From: Acidobacteriota bacterium
Lineage (GTDB): Bacteria > Acidobacteriota > Thermoanaerobaculia > UBA5066
DNA length: 35,088 nt
Direction: 5' to 3'
NCBI GenBank assembly: GCA_003152095.1
Contig: PLZI01000131.1
Span: 1-35,088 of the forward strand
Below are positions 1 to 7,037 of this stretch, piece after piece. Numbering within the stretch: position 1 is the stretch's first letter; each line of letters opens with the position of its first letter. The position numbers and the translations under genes were made by a program. Below the pieces are notes generated by a model, which saw only the letters and a program-made list of their open reading frames with translations, made no database searches and was not told the DNA's origin.

Positions 1-640
1 CCAGGGTCTGGACGACCTGGGCGACCGTCGAGTTCTTCTGGCCGATCGCGACGTAGACGCAGAAGACGCCCTTGCCTTTCTGGTTGATGATCGCGTCGAG
101 CGCGATGGCGGTCTTACCCGTCTGGCGGTCCCCGATGATGAGCTCGCGCTGGCCGCGGCCGATCGGAATCATCGCGTCGATGGCCTTGATGCCCGTCTGG
201 ATCGGCTCCTTGACGGGCATGCGGTCGACGACGCCGGGCGCGAGGCGCTCGACCGGGTAGAACTCCTTCGAGGCGATCGGACCCTTGCCGTCGATCGGCT
301 GCCCGAGCGGGTTCACGACACGGCCGACGAGCGCCTCGCCGACAGGCACCGAGATGATCCGCTTCGTGCGCTTGACGGTGTCGCCTTCCTTGACGAGGCT
401 CGTCTCGCCCATGAGGACGCAGCCGACGTGGCCTTCCTCGAGGTTCAGCGCGAGGCCATAAACGCCGTTCGGGAATTCGACGAGCTCGCCCGCCATGACC
501 TTGTCGAGACCGTACGCGAGCGCGATGCCGTCGCCGACCGACACGACGGTTCCCACTTCGTCGACGTCCACGCCCTGCGTGACGCCGGCGAGCTGGGCCT
601 TGATGAGCTGGGTGATTTCCTGAGCGCTGATTTCCGCCAT
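1..640 (-). CDS. atpA: ATP synthase F1 subunit alpha (3' end beyond window)
   Basis: N-terminal part of the F1 alpha subunit, the non-catalytic nucleotide-binding subunit of the ATP synthase head. The visible protein starts [19 protein letters not shown], continues through the beta-barrel domain and reaches the P-loop GDRQTGKT (about residues 170-177) and the following [12 protein letters not shown] segment. The rest, roughly residues 214 onward, lies to the left of the window. The ATG at 638-640 is preceded by a GGAGAAAG ribosome site. It is the fourth gene of a minus-strand run atpF'-atpF-atpH-atpA with short gaps, so it is very probably co-transcribed. By comparison with similar operons atpG, atpD and atpC should follow, but that cannot be seen here. 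Identification is secure. Confidence 0.97.
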   Translation of the reverse strand, partial: MAEISAQEITQLIKAQLAGVTQGVDVDEVGTVVSVGDGIALAYGLDKVMAGELVEFPNGVYGLALNLEEGHVGCVLMGETSLVKEGDTVKRTKRIISVPVGEALVGRVVNPLGQPIDGKGPIASKEFYPVERLAPGVVDRMPVKEPIQTGIKAIDAMIPIGRGQRELIIGDRQTGKTAIALDAIINQKGKGVFCVYVAIGQKNSTVAQVVQTL

Positions 641-663
641 GTTCGTGCTTCTTTCTCCGTGTG

Positions 664-1203
664 TCAGGCCGGGGCGAGTGCGTGCAGTGCCGCGCGGGCT
701 TTCTCGAGTCGCCGGAAGAGCGAGGCGTCGAGCCGCACGCTGCCCACCGAGACGACGAAGCCGCCGAGGAGGGCCGGGTCGACCGCCGTCACGAGGCGGA
801 CGCTCTTTTTCGTTCGCTCCGCGACGAGCGCGCGGAGAACGTCCAGAACGGCCGCGTCGGCAGGCTGCGCCGTGACGACGCGCGCCTCGACGGCATGTGT
901 GTCGCGGTCGAGCCGCGCGCGAATGGCCGCGAGGAGCTCTCCGAGGACGCGGAGCCTGCGGTTGACGAGAAGGATCCGGAGCAGGCGGCTCCCGACCTCG
1001 GGAACGCCGACGCGGGCCGCGACCGCGCCGAGAAGCGCTTCTCGTCTGTGCCGGTCGAGACCGGGATTCTCGAGAACCTTCAGAAGCTCGGGGGCCCGCT
1101 CGAAGGCCCCGAGAAACGCGTCGAGCGCGGCGAGCTCGCCGGCCGGGTCTTTGGCCACGTCGAAGAATGCGTCGACGTAGGGGCGTGCGAATCGCGCGCT
1201 CAT
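664..1203 (-). CDS. atpH: ATP synthase F1 subunit delta
   Basis: The 179-residue delta (OSCP-like) subunit forms the peripheral-stalk cap joining the b/b' stalk to the alpha3beta3 head. The protein opens [19 protein letters not shown], the usual A-x-x-YAxAL-type start of the family, and ends with the conserved [20 protein letters not shown] segment that matches the family's D-x-x-L-x-GG-hxhxhG-x-xxhDxS C-terminus. Its length is normal. It starts 4 bases after the atpF stop codon and ends 23 bases before atpA, in keeping with one operon. Nothing unusual was seen. Confidence 0.95.
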   Translation of the reverse strand: MSARFARPYVDAFFDVAKDPAGELAALDAFLGAFERAPELLKVLENPGLDRHRREALLGAVAARVGVPEVGSRLLRILLVNRRLRVLGELLAAIRARLDRDTHAVEARVVTAQPADAAVLDVLRALVAERTKKSVRLVTAVDPALLGGFVVSVGSVRLDASLFRRLEKARAALHALAPA

Positions 1204-1207
1204 CGCT

Positions 1208-1753
1208 TCAGCTCTTCGCCGCGCCGGTCAGGCGGGCGACGCCTTCCGAGAGCAGCCTCTTCTCGTCGTCCGCGTTGACGTTCTTCTTGAGGAGCTCGCG
1301 CGCGAGGTCGACCGAGAGGTCGCCGGCGTACGCCGTGAGTTCCGCCCGCGCCGCGCGCACGCGGTTGTCGAGCTCGGCGCGCGTGCGCGCCAGGATGTGG
1401 TCGGCGTCCGACTGGCTCTTTGCGAGGAGAACGGCGTGTTCAGCCTCGGCGTCGCGGCGCGCGGCATTCTTGAGTGCCGTCAGCTCCGTCTCGATGCTCG
1501 AAAGCCGGGCCGCGAGCTCTTCCGAAAGCTGTTCGGCTCGGCGGCGGTCTTCGTCGGCCTTCGCGAGAGCCGTCGCGACGCCGGTCTTGCGGTTTTTGAA
1601 GAAGCCGGCGAGCGGCTTACGGAGAAGGAACCAGAGGAGGCCGACGAAAAGACCGAGGTTGAGGAACTGCCACACGATCGTCGGAACACCGAGAAAAGCG
1701 CGGGCGGCTTCGTGGCCTTCCTCGGAGAGGAGAAGCATCGCCGCGAGAGTCAC
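1208..1753 (-). CDS. atpF: ATP synthase F0 subunit b
   Basis: This is one of two b-type stalk subunits. The 181-residue protein has a single hydrophobic segment (FLNLGLFVGLLWFLLRKPL, about residues 30-48), then a long charged, alanine-rich helix typical of the dimeric peripheral stalk, with KNRKTGVATALAKADEDRRRAE directly after the membrane. The start is GTG at 1751-1753, overlapping the atpF' stop as GTGA, with CGGAG at a suitable distance inside the end of atpF'. The overlap implies translational coupling and a fixed b:b' ratio. Which of the two copies is b and which b' is assigned from order (b' first), as in other split F0F1 operons. Confidence 0.92.
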   Translation of the reverse strand: MTLAAMLLLSEEGHEAARAFLGVPTIVWQFLNLGLFVGLLWFLLRKPLAGFFKNRKTGVATALAKADEDRRRAEQLSEELAARLSSIETELTALKNAARRDAEAEHAVLLAKSQSDADHILARTRAELDNRVRAARAELTAYAGDLSVDLARELLKKNVNADDEKRLLSEGVARLTGAAKS

Positions 1754-2178
1754 GCAATTCTCCGGCCGAGAGCGAGCGAGGCGATCTCCAGGGCCGTCGC
1801 GCGCGCGTTCTTGGCGAGCTCGGCACGCGCCGCCTCGATGTCCTTCTCGAGCGCGCCCTGAGCGTCTGCGACGACGAGGCGCGCTTTCTCGCGTGCGTCG
1901 TCGAGCATTGCTTGGCGCTTCGCGTTTGCTTCGGCGCGCGCCGCGTGGCGTGCGGCCAGCGCGTCGCGCCGCGCCTCCGTAAGGCGCCGGTCGATGCCGG
2001 CGAGCGTCTCTTTCTCCTGATCGAGCATTCCGGCGAGCGCCGCCGTTGCTCCCGCGACGGCGCGCTCACGTTCCTCGAGGATCGTGCCCAGGGGCCCGAG
2101 GACAAAGACCCTCAGGACGAGGTAGGTCGCCCAGAAGATCACCATGACGAGGAGCAGGGAGAGATCGGGTAGCTGCAT
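1750..2178 (-). CDS. atpF': ATP synthase F0 subunit b' (first gene of operon)
   Basis: The second b-type subunit is 142 residues from ATG 2176-2178. It has a membrane helix immediately after the start (MQLPDLSLLLVMVIFWATYL and onward), then a coiled-coil helix rich in Glu, Arg and Ala. An upstream TTG at 2256 would add 26 Arg-rich residues before the helix; the ATG was preferred because it places the membrane helix at the N-terminus as in the family and has GAGAG upstream. atpB (subunit a) and atpE (subunit c) are not upstream: the next gene is a bactofilin. The membrane rotor genes must therefore be elsewhere, the split layout known from Geobacter-like and acidobacterial genomes. Confidence 0.9.
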   Translation of the reverse strand: MQLPDLSLLLVMVIFWATYLVLRVFVLGPLGTILEERERAVAGATAALAGMLDQEKETLAGIDRRLTEARRDALAARHAARAEANAKRQAMLDDAREKARLVVADAQGALEKDIEAARAELAKNARATALEIASLALGRRIA

Positions 2179-2411
2179 GCGCTCTCGGCGTCGCCTGCGC
2201 CGCACCGAAATCCGGACGCCGTGTCTTTCGGACGCCGCGGACCCGGATCTGTGCAAGCGGCGGCGTTATCTCACAGCAGCGGCGGTCGGTCAAACGCCGA
2301 GGTCGTTCCGGCTCGCTCGTGTGGGGCCCGTTCGCGGGGGCAATATGACACTGGACGGAGCGGCGCGTGGAAAAGGAATATTCAATCGAGCGATTGACAA
2401 CCGGACCCGGA
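2179..2411. other. Intergenic region between bactofilin and atpF'
   Basis: A 233-base spacer between two minus-strand genes, locally less GC-rich around 2371-2400. Besides the putative atp promoter (2265-2293) it holds the dyad CAATCGAGCGATTG (2383-2396). On the minus strand this is followed by AATATTCCTTTT, so it could be a weak intrinsic terminator for the bactofilin transcript; the 5-6 bp stem is short and the U tract imperfect. A DnaA-box-like 9-mer (TTTTCCACG on the minus strand, 2366-2374) is also present but isolated. No ORF with coding character was seen. Confidence 0.5.
2265..2293 (-). promoter_or_regulatory. Sigma70-type promoter of the atp operon
   Basis: On the minus strand TTGACC (2288-2293) and GATAAC (2265-2270) are separated by exactly 17 bases. 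Matches to TTGACA/TATAAT are 5/6 and 4/6. Transcription would begin near 2258, about 80 bases before atpF'. This is a motif call only; it fits the need for a start point in the 233-base gap between bactofilin and atpF'. Confidence 0.5.
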
Positions 2412-2789
2412 CTAGGACGCAGGCTCGCGGCGGGTGGGTTCTTCTGCGCGCGGCGGGCCGCTCTCAACCGGCCCCTGGAGCACGGCACCCTCTTCGACAA
2501 CGAGCGTCGGCGTGCGAACGTCGGCGAAAACGCGGGCGCCAGAATGCAGCTCGACGCGCTCTGTGGCGTGCACGCTCCCCCTGATGGTGCCCGAGACCGC
2601 AAGCCGCCCCACACGCAAGTCACCTTCGACGACGCCGCCCTCACCGATCACGAGCTCGGCGTCCGACGTGATCGTGCCTTTGAAGTGTCCGTCGATCCGG
2701 AAGACTTCGTCGAACGAAAGTGAGCCCTCCAGGCGTGCGCCTTGGTCGAGGAAGCCGTTTAGCGAGCCGCCCCCCTTCTTCGCGCTCAT
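2412..2789 (-). CDS. Bactofilin (polymer-forming cytoskeletal protein)
   Basis: A small 125-residue bactofilin. These proteins polymerise without nucleotide into membrane-associated filaments and act in cell shape, polarity and, in Myxococcus, positioning of the ParABS machinery. The core is a right-handed beta-helix, visible as repeated short strands with glycine turns (GSLSFDEVFRIDGHFKGTI, VIGEGGVVEGDLRVGRLAV, RVELHSGARVFADV). Short, charged and proline-rich tails flank it, as usual. The ATG (2787-2789) overlaps the parB stop as ATGA, so translation is coupled to parB. The reading frame continues open upstream through the end of parB in its -1 frame to a slippery A8 run, so a ParB-bactofilin frameshift fusion is conceivable (see findings). 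Confidence 0.92.
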   Translation of the reverse strand: MSAKKGGGSLNGFLDQGARLEGSLSFDEVFRIDGHFKGTITSDAELVIGEGGVVEGDLRVGRLAVSGTIRGSVHATERVELHSGARVFADVRTPTLVVEEGAVLQGPVESGPPRAEEPTRREPAS

Positions 2790-3652
2790 ACCGTGCCTCC
2801 CCCCGAGAGCCTCTCGAACAAGCCGATGAGCTCCTCCTCCGAGAAAAAGGAAATTCGCACTTCGCCGCCGCGGCGCTTCCTTCGGATCTCGACACGGGTT
2901 CCAAGCGCTCGCGAGAGGCGTAGCTCGGCGTCGCGCGTGTCGGCATCCGGCGCGCGGGACTTTTTTTTCTTCACGCTTCCCTTCTGGATGTTCGCCACTC
3001 GAGCCTCGACGGCCCTCACCGAGAGCCCGCGGCGCACGATCTCTTTCGCGAGCTTCTCCTGATCCGCCGCGGACGGCAGCGCGAGCAGCGCGCGCGCGTG
3101 GCCCGCGGAAACGGACCCATCCTCGAGCGCCGCGCGTACCGCGGCCGGGAGCTTGAGCAGGCGGAGCGCGTTCGCGACGGTCGTACGGTCCTTGCCGACG
3201 CGCTCGGCGACGTCCTCCTGCGTGAGACCGAAATCGTCCTTGAGATGGCGATACGCTTCCGCTTCCTCGAGAGCGGTGAGGTCGCGACGCTGGACATTCT
3301 CGACGAGCGCGAGCAAGAGGTGGTCGCGGTCCGTGACGCCGTCGCGGACGATCACGGGAACCTCGGAAAGCCCCGCGCGCCGCGCCGCGCGCACCCGGCG
3401 CTCGCCAGCGACGATTCGGAAGCGCCCGCCTTCCCTCGTGACGAGCACAGGTTGGAGAATTCCTGTCCGCCGGATGGACTGCGAGAGCTCCTCGATCCCG
3501 GTATCGTCGAAACGCCGGCGCGGCTGGCGCCGATTCGCGTCGAGAAGGTCGATCGCGACAACCCTCAGGCTCGCGCCCGGCCCCTCGGCGCGCGCCGACG
3601 GAATAAGCGCCGACAGGCCTCTGCCAAGGGCCGGTTTTCGGGAGGCGGTCAT
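2786..3652 (-). CDS. parB: Chromosome partition protein ParB (CTP-dependent clamp)
   Basis: A 288-residue ParB/Spo0J. It binds parS and spreads as a CTP-loaded sliding clamp to build the partition complex at the origin. The N-terminal GRGLSALIP tail (residues 10-18) is the ParA-stimulating type. The CTP-binding region includes NRRQPRRRF (40-48), GERRVRAARRAG (83-94) and ENVQRRDLTALEEA (118-131). The parS-reading helix-turn-helix lies near GLTQEDVAERVGKDRTTVANALR (about 142-164). A lysine linker (228-231) precedes the C-terminal dimerisation domain. That linker is encoded by AAG AAA AAA AAG, an A8 run that is odd in a gene otherwise poor in AAA codons. ParB lies 10 bases after parA and overlaps the bactofilin start by 4 bases. 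Confidence 0.97.
   Translation of the reverse strand: MTASRKPALGRGLSALIPSARAEGPGASLRVVAIDLLDANRRQPRRRFDDTGIEELSQSIRRTGILQPVLVTREGGRFRIVAGERRVRAARRAGLSEVPVIVRDGVTDRDHLLLALVENVQRRDLTALEEAEAYRHLKDDFGLTQEDVAERVGKDRTTVANALRLLKLPAAVRAALEDGSVSAGHARALLALPSAADQEKLAKEIVRRGLSVRAVEARVANIQKGSVKKKKSRAPDADTRDAELRLSRALGTRVEIRRKRRGGEVRISFFSEEELIGLFERLSGGGTV
2932..2983 (-). promoter_or_regulatory. Candidate -1 programmed frameshift signal in parB
   Basis: On the coding strand the heptamer A AAA AAG (2960-2966) lies in the phase used by the E. coli dnaX frameshift site. AGGGA (2978-2982) lies 11 bases upstream and could act as an internal Shine-Dalgarno element. Downstream, CGCGCG (2951-2956) can pair with CGCGCG (2932-2937) across a 13-base loop, 3 bases after the heptamer. 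All three dnaX-type elements are therefore present. No evidence of use exists beyond the motif set. Confidence 0.4.
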
Positions 3653-3662
3653 CCGTACGATC

Positions 3663-4484
3663 CTAGCAGCCGGGAGGCGACGCGGCCGGCTTGCGGTCGT
3701 CGCGCCTCAGGAGTTCGCGGGCGATTCCGAGATACGCTTCGGCGCCTTTCGACTTCACGTCGTAGAGAAGGATCGGTTTGCCGAAGGACGGCGCCTCTCC
3801 GAGGCGTACGCTCCGCGGGACGACGTTCTCGAAGACGGCCGCGCCGAAGTGCTTCCGTATCTCCTCGAGCACCTGTCGCGAGAGGTTCGTCCGCTCGTCC
3901 CACATCGTGGCGATGACCCCCGCGAGCGTGAGTCGGGGGTTCAGGCTTTCGGTCACGCGTTCGACCGTCGTGACGAGCTCGGAAACTCCCTCGAGCGCGA
4001 AGTATTCGCACTGGATCGGCACGAGGACGCCGTCGGCGGCGACGAGCGCGTTCACCGTGAGAAGGGACAGCGACGGTGGGCAGTCGATGAGGATGTACTC
4101 GAACCGGTCCCGGAGCGGGTCGATCCTCTCGGCGAGGCGGTACTCGCGGCGCTCTTCGTTCACGAGTTCCACCTCGGCGCCCACGAGCTCGCGGTTGGAG
4201 GGTACGAGCGTCAGGTGCGGCAGGTCCGTGCCGCGTGCGACCTCCTCGAATGCCGCTTCCCCGCCGAGCCAGTCATAGACGGTGCGCGAGAGCGTCGACT
4301 TGTCGACGCCGAGTCCGGACGTCGCGTTGCCTTGAGGGTCGAAGTCCACGAGCAGGACCGGGCGCTCGAGAACCGCGAGCGCCGCGGCGAGGCTGATCGC
4401 GGTCGTCGTCTTGCCGACGCCTCCCTTCTGGTTCGCGATGGCGAGGACGCGGGCCGGACGGTGGAGATGTTTCACGTGAAACAC
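3663..4484 (-). CDS. parA: Chromosome partition ATPase ParA (Soj)
   Basis: A 273-residue Walker-type ATPase that dimerises on nucleoid DNA with ATP and moves ParB-parS complexes. The deviant Walker A KGGVGKTT is at residues 20-27. LLVDFDPQGNATSGLG (Walker A' region) and YILIDCPPSL (Walker B) follow. The assigned start is GTG at 4482-4484, giving MFHVKH; these six codons contain a perfect parS site and overlap the last codons of rsmG by 13 bases. Starting later would remove little functional sequence, so the exact start is uncertain, but no better start with a ribosome site was seen. parB follows 10 bases later. Confidence 0.96.
   Translation of the reverse strand: MFHVKHLHRPARVLAIANQKGGVGKTTTAISLAAALAVLERPVLLVDFDPQGNATSGLGVDKSTLSRTVYDWLGGEAAFEEVARGTDLPHLTLVPSNRELVGAEVELVNEERREYRLAERIDPLRDRFEYILIDCPPSLSLLTVNALVAADGVLVPIQCEYFALEGVSELVTTVERVTESLNPRLTLAGVIATMWDERTNLSRQVLEEIRKHFGAAVFENVVPRSVRLGEAPSFGKPILLYDVKSKGAEAYLGIARELLRRDDRKPAASPPGC
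4468..4483. promoter_or_regulatory. parS centromere-like site
   Basis: TGTTTCACGTGAAACA is a perfect 16-bp palindrome identical to the Bacillus subtilis parS consensus. It lies about 6.6 kb from dnaA, inside the rsmG/parA overlap, where it encodes FHVKH at the ParA N-terminus and part of the RsmG C-terminal sequence in another frame. ParB made from the adjacent gene should load here. I found no second perfect copy in the window. Confidence 0.95.
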
Positions 4485-5122
4485 TCGAGCAAGAGGATGC
4501 CCCGTCGTTCGGCTCCGGGCGCTCGGTGGAACGACGCCCGCCCTGCGCGGCTCGCCTGCTTCGCCTCGGCCGCCAGAGGCTCGCTCGTCCAGAGCAGGGC
4601 CCGCCCGCCGGGCGAAAGGAGCGGGCGCGCGGCGCGCACGAGCTTTCCAGCCGAGCCCACGGCGCGGGTCGTCAACACGTCGTACCGCAGCGTATCGGCC
4701 ATGGGAAACGAACCCGGGAATCTAGCGTTCAAGACCTGGGCGGTCAACGCGAGGCGCTCGATCGCCTCCGCGAGGTAGGCCGATTTCTTCCGGGACGATT
4801 CGACGAGTGTTCCCTCGAGGTCGGATCGCACCACGAGGAGCGGAATCGCCGGGAATCCGCCACCGGAACCGAGGTCGAGGAGGCGCGCGGCGCGCCCGCC
4901 CGGTCGGGGCAGGAGGGGGAGGCCGAGCAGAGCATCGAAGAGATGCTCCTCCGCAAGGACACCGGGGTCCGCGGAGCGTGCCGAAACGAGGTTCATCTCC
5001 GTGTTCTTCTCGAGCAAGATCGCGAGGAACGCCGCGAGCCGGCCAGACGCGGCCTCGACACGCGCGCGCTCTTCCGCCGGAACCTGTGCCACGAGATTCC
5101 GGACCATTTCCTCGAGATTCAC
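4472..5122 (-). CDS. rsmG: 16S rRNA (guanine-N7) methyltransferase RsmG (GidB)
   Basis: A 216-residue SAM-dependent methyltransferase that modifies the G527 position of 16S rRNA; its loss gives low-level streptomycin resistance in E. coli. The SAM-binding motif LLDLGSGGGFPAIPLLV is at residues 81-97. The preceding NTEMNLVSARS (40-50) and the downstream LTTRAVGSAGKLVRAARPLLSPGG match RsmG. The start is GTG 5120-5122, overlapping the mnmG stop as GTGA. The 3' end overlaps parA and carries the parS palindrome. The mnmG-rsmG-parA-parB order is the standard origin-proximal arrangement. Confidence 0.95.
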   Translation of the reverse strand: MNLEEMVRNLVAQVPAEERARVEAASGRLAAFLAILLEKNTEMNLVSARSADPGVLAEEHLFDALLGLPLLPRPGGRAARLLDLGSGGGFPAIPLLVVRSDLEGTLVESSRKKSAYLAEAIERLALTAQVLNARFPGSFPMADTLRYDVLTTRAVGSAGKLVRAARPLLSPGGRALLWTSEPLAAEAKQASRAGRASFHRAPGAERRGILLLECFT

Positions 5123-7026
5123 GCCGCGACCCCACGCCGGAAGGAGAGAAGACGAGCGAGGAGAAGCGTCACGGCGGCGGGGGTCACGCCGGGGAGACGC
5201 GATGCCTGGCCGAGCGTCCGCGGGTGATGCCGTTCGAGTCTCTCGGTCGCTTCGGCCGACAGCCCCGGGATGCCATTGAAAGCGAATCCATCTGGAAAAA
5301 CGCGTTCCGCCGCGCGCGCCACGCGGGCGATCGCCTCGCGCTCGCGCGTGACAAAGCCCTCGTACCGCAAGTCCGCGACGAGCCGGTCACGCTCCTCCGG
5401 CCGCAGCGCGGCAAGGTCGGCGGCCGTTTCGCCATCGAGCATCTCCGCGCACAGATCTTCCAGCTTCGCCAGGTCCGCTTCAGGACGTCGCAGAAGGCCG
5501 GCCAGGGTCGTCTCTTCCATCAGGCTCACGCCACGCCCGGCGAGACGCTCGCGCGTGGCACGATCCGGCCGCACCCGCGCTCCGGAGAGTCCCTCGCTGA
5601 CGCGGGCGACCCTCGCCTCGGCTTCGAAGACGGGCGCGGCCTCTTGCTCGGTCACGAGGCCGAACGCGAGCGCTGTCCCCGTGAGACGCGCGTAAGCGGT
5701 ATCGGCGCCGAGGAGGAGGCGGTGTTCGGCGCGCGAGGTGAGAAGGCGGTACGGCTCATCCAGACCGAGCGTGACGAGATCGTCGAGCATCACGCCGATG
5801 TAAGCCTCGTGCCGGCCGAGCCGGAGCGGTTCATCACCCGTGACGACCCGCGCCGCGTTCGTTCCCGCGACGAGACCCTGGCCAGCCGCCTCTTCGTAGC
5901 CGGAGGTGCCATTGATTTGCCCCGCCAGGAAAAGACCCGGCAGGGCGCGCGTCTCGAGCGAGACGTCGAGCTGCTCGGGAAAGACCATGTCGTACTCGAC
6001 GGCGTAAGCAGGCCTGAGAATCTCGGCCCGCTCGAGCCCGCTTATCATTCTTACGATGGATTCTTGTGTCTTCTCCGGCAGTGACATCGACAGGCCGTTG
6101 AGGTAGAGCCAGTCCGTCGAAAGGCCCTCTGGCTCGACGAAGATCTGGTGGCGTGGCTTGTCCGAGAAGCGCACCACCTTGTCCTCGATCGACGGACAGT
6201 AGCGCGGACCGCGGCCGACAATACGCCCCGAATAGAGCGGCGAGAGCGGCAGACTCTCCCGGATCAGGTCGTGCACCGCCTCGTGCGTGTGTGTGAGCCA
6301 GCAGTCCACCTGTCTTTGTCTTGGAAACGCCTCACCGCGCGAGCGGAACGAAAACGCGACCGGCCGCGCATCGCCCGGCGCGCGCGCCATCTTCGCGACG
6401 TCGACCGTGCTTGCGCGGACACGGGGCGGAGTGCCTGTCTTCATACGCCCGAGGCGGAGCCCGAGGGCGACGAGCGCGTCCGAAAGCGCACGTGCCGGAG
6501 GCTCGTTCCAGCGTCCGGCCTCCCGTTGCACGTCGCCGACGTGCACGAGGCCGCGCAGAAACGTCCCGGTCGTCACGACGGCAGCGCCGCACACGAGCGT
6601 CGAGCCGTCCTCGAGCGTCAGCCCGCCGAGCCGCCCGCCGAGCAGCGAGAACCCCGCGGCCGTGCCTTCCCCAACCGAGAGGTTCGGCGCCGAATTGACG
6701 GTTCGCGTCATCTCCTCGGCGTAAAGCGCCTTGTCCGACTGGCAGCGAAGGCCGCGCACGGCGGTTCCGCGCGATCCGTTGAGTACCTTGAACTGGATCG
6801 CGGTACGATCCGCGACAAGGCCCATCGCGCCGCCGAGCGCGTCGATCTCGCGCACGACTTGTCCCTTCGCGAGGCCGCCCACCGCTGGGTTGCAGCTCAT
6901 GCGTCCGATGGTCGCTCGCTCCCGCGTGAGGAGAAGCGTCTTCCTTCCAAGGCGCGCTGAAGCGAGCGCCGCCTCGCAGCCCGCATGCCCCCCACCGACG
7001 ACGATGACCTCCCAACGCGCTTCCAT
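5119..7026 (-). CDS. mnmG: tRNA uridine 5-carboxymethylaminomethyl synthase subunit MnmG (GidA)
   Basis: The FAD-dependent partner of MnmE; together they install the cmnm5 group at the wobble uridine U34 of certain tRNAs. The protein begins MEARWEVIVVGGGHAGCEAA (dinucleotide fold), followed by MSCNPAVGGLAKGQVVREIDALGG, GPRYCPSIEDKVVRF with its catalytic-region cysteine, and NGTSGYEEAAGQGLVAGTNAA. The length of 635 residues is normal. ATG 7024-7026 was chosen over a TTG at 7053 that would overlap mnmE, because the family starts just before the GGGHAG motif. It lies 11 bases after mnmE and is the natural operon partner. Confidence 0.97.
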   Translation of the reverse strand: MEARWEVIVVGGGHAGCEAALASARLGRKTLLLTRERATIGRMSCNPAVGGLAKGQVVREIDALGGAMGLVADRTAIQFKVLNGSRGTAVRGLRCQSDKALYAEEMTRTVNSAPNLSVGEGTAAGFSLLGGRLGGLTLEDGSTLVCGAAVVTTGTFLRGLVHVGDVQREAGRWNEPPARALSDALVALGLRLGRMKTGTPPRVRASTVDVAKMARAPGDARPVAFSFRSRGEAFPRQRQVDCWLTHTHEAVHDLIRESLPLSPLYSGRIVGRGPRYCPSIEDKVVRFSDKPRHQIFVEPEGLSTDWLYLNGLSMSLPEKTQESIVRMISGLERAEILRPAYAVEYDMVFPEQLDVSLETRALPGLFLAGQINGTSGYEEAAGQGLVAGTNAARVVTGDEPLRLGRHEAYIGVMLDDLVTLGLDEPYRLLTSRAEHRLLLGADTAYARLTGTALAFGLVTEQEAAPVFEAEARVARVSEGLSGARVRPDRATRERLAGRGVSLMEETTLAGLLRRPEADLAKLEDLCAEMLDGETAADLAALRPEERDRLVADLRYEGFVTREREAIARVARAAERVFPDGFAFNGIPGLSAEATERLERHHPRTLGQASRLPGVTPAAVTLLLARLLSFRRGVAA

Positions 7027-7037
7027 CGAGCGCCACT

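Noticed and set aside
2366-2374. DnaA-box-like TTTTCCACG (minus strand) upstream of atpF'
   Set aside because: A single copy 8.7 kb from dnaA, without neighbours, is expected by chance.
3153-4778. A 541-codon plus-strand frame opposite parB, parA and rsmG
   Set aside because: Shadow frame of three well-identified minus-strand genes, with no motif of its own.
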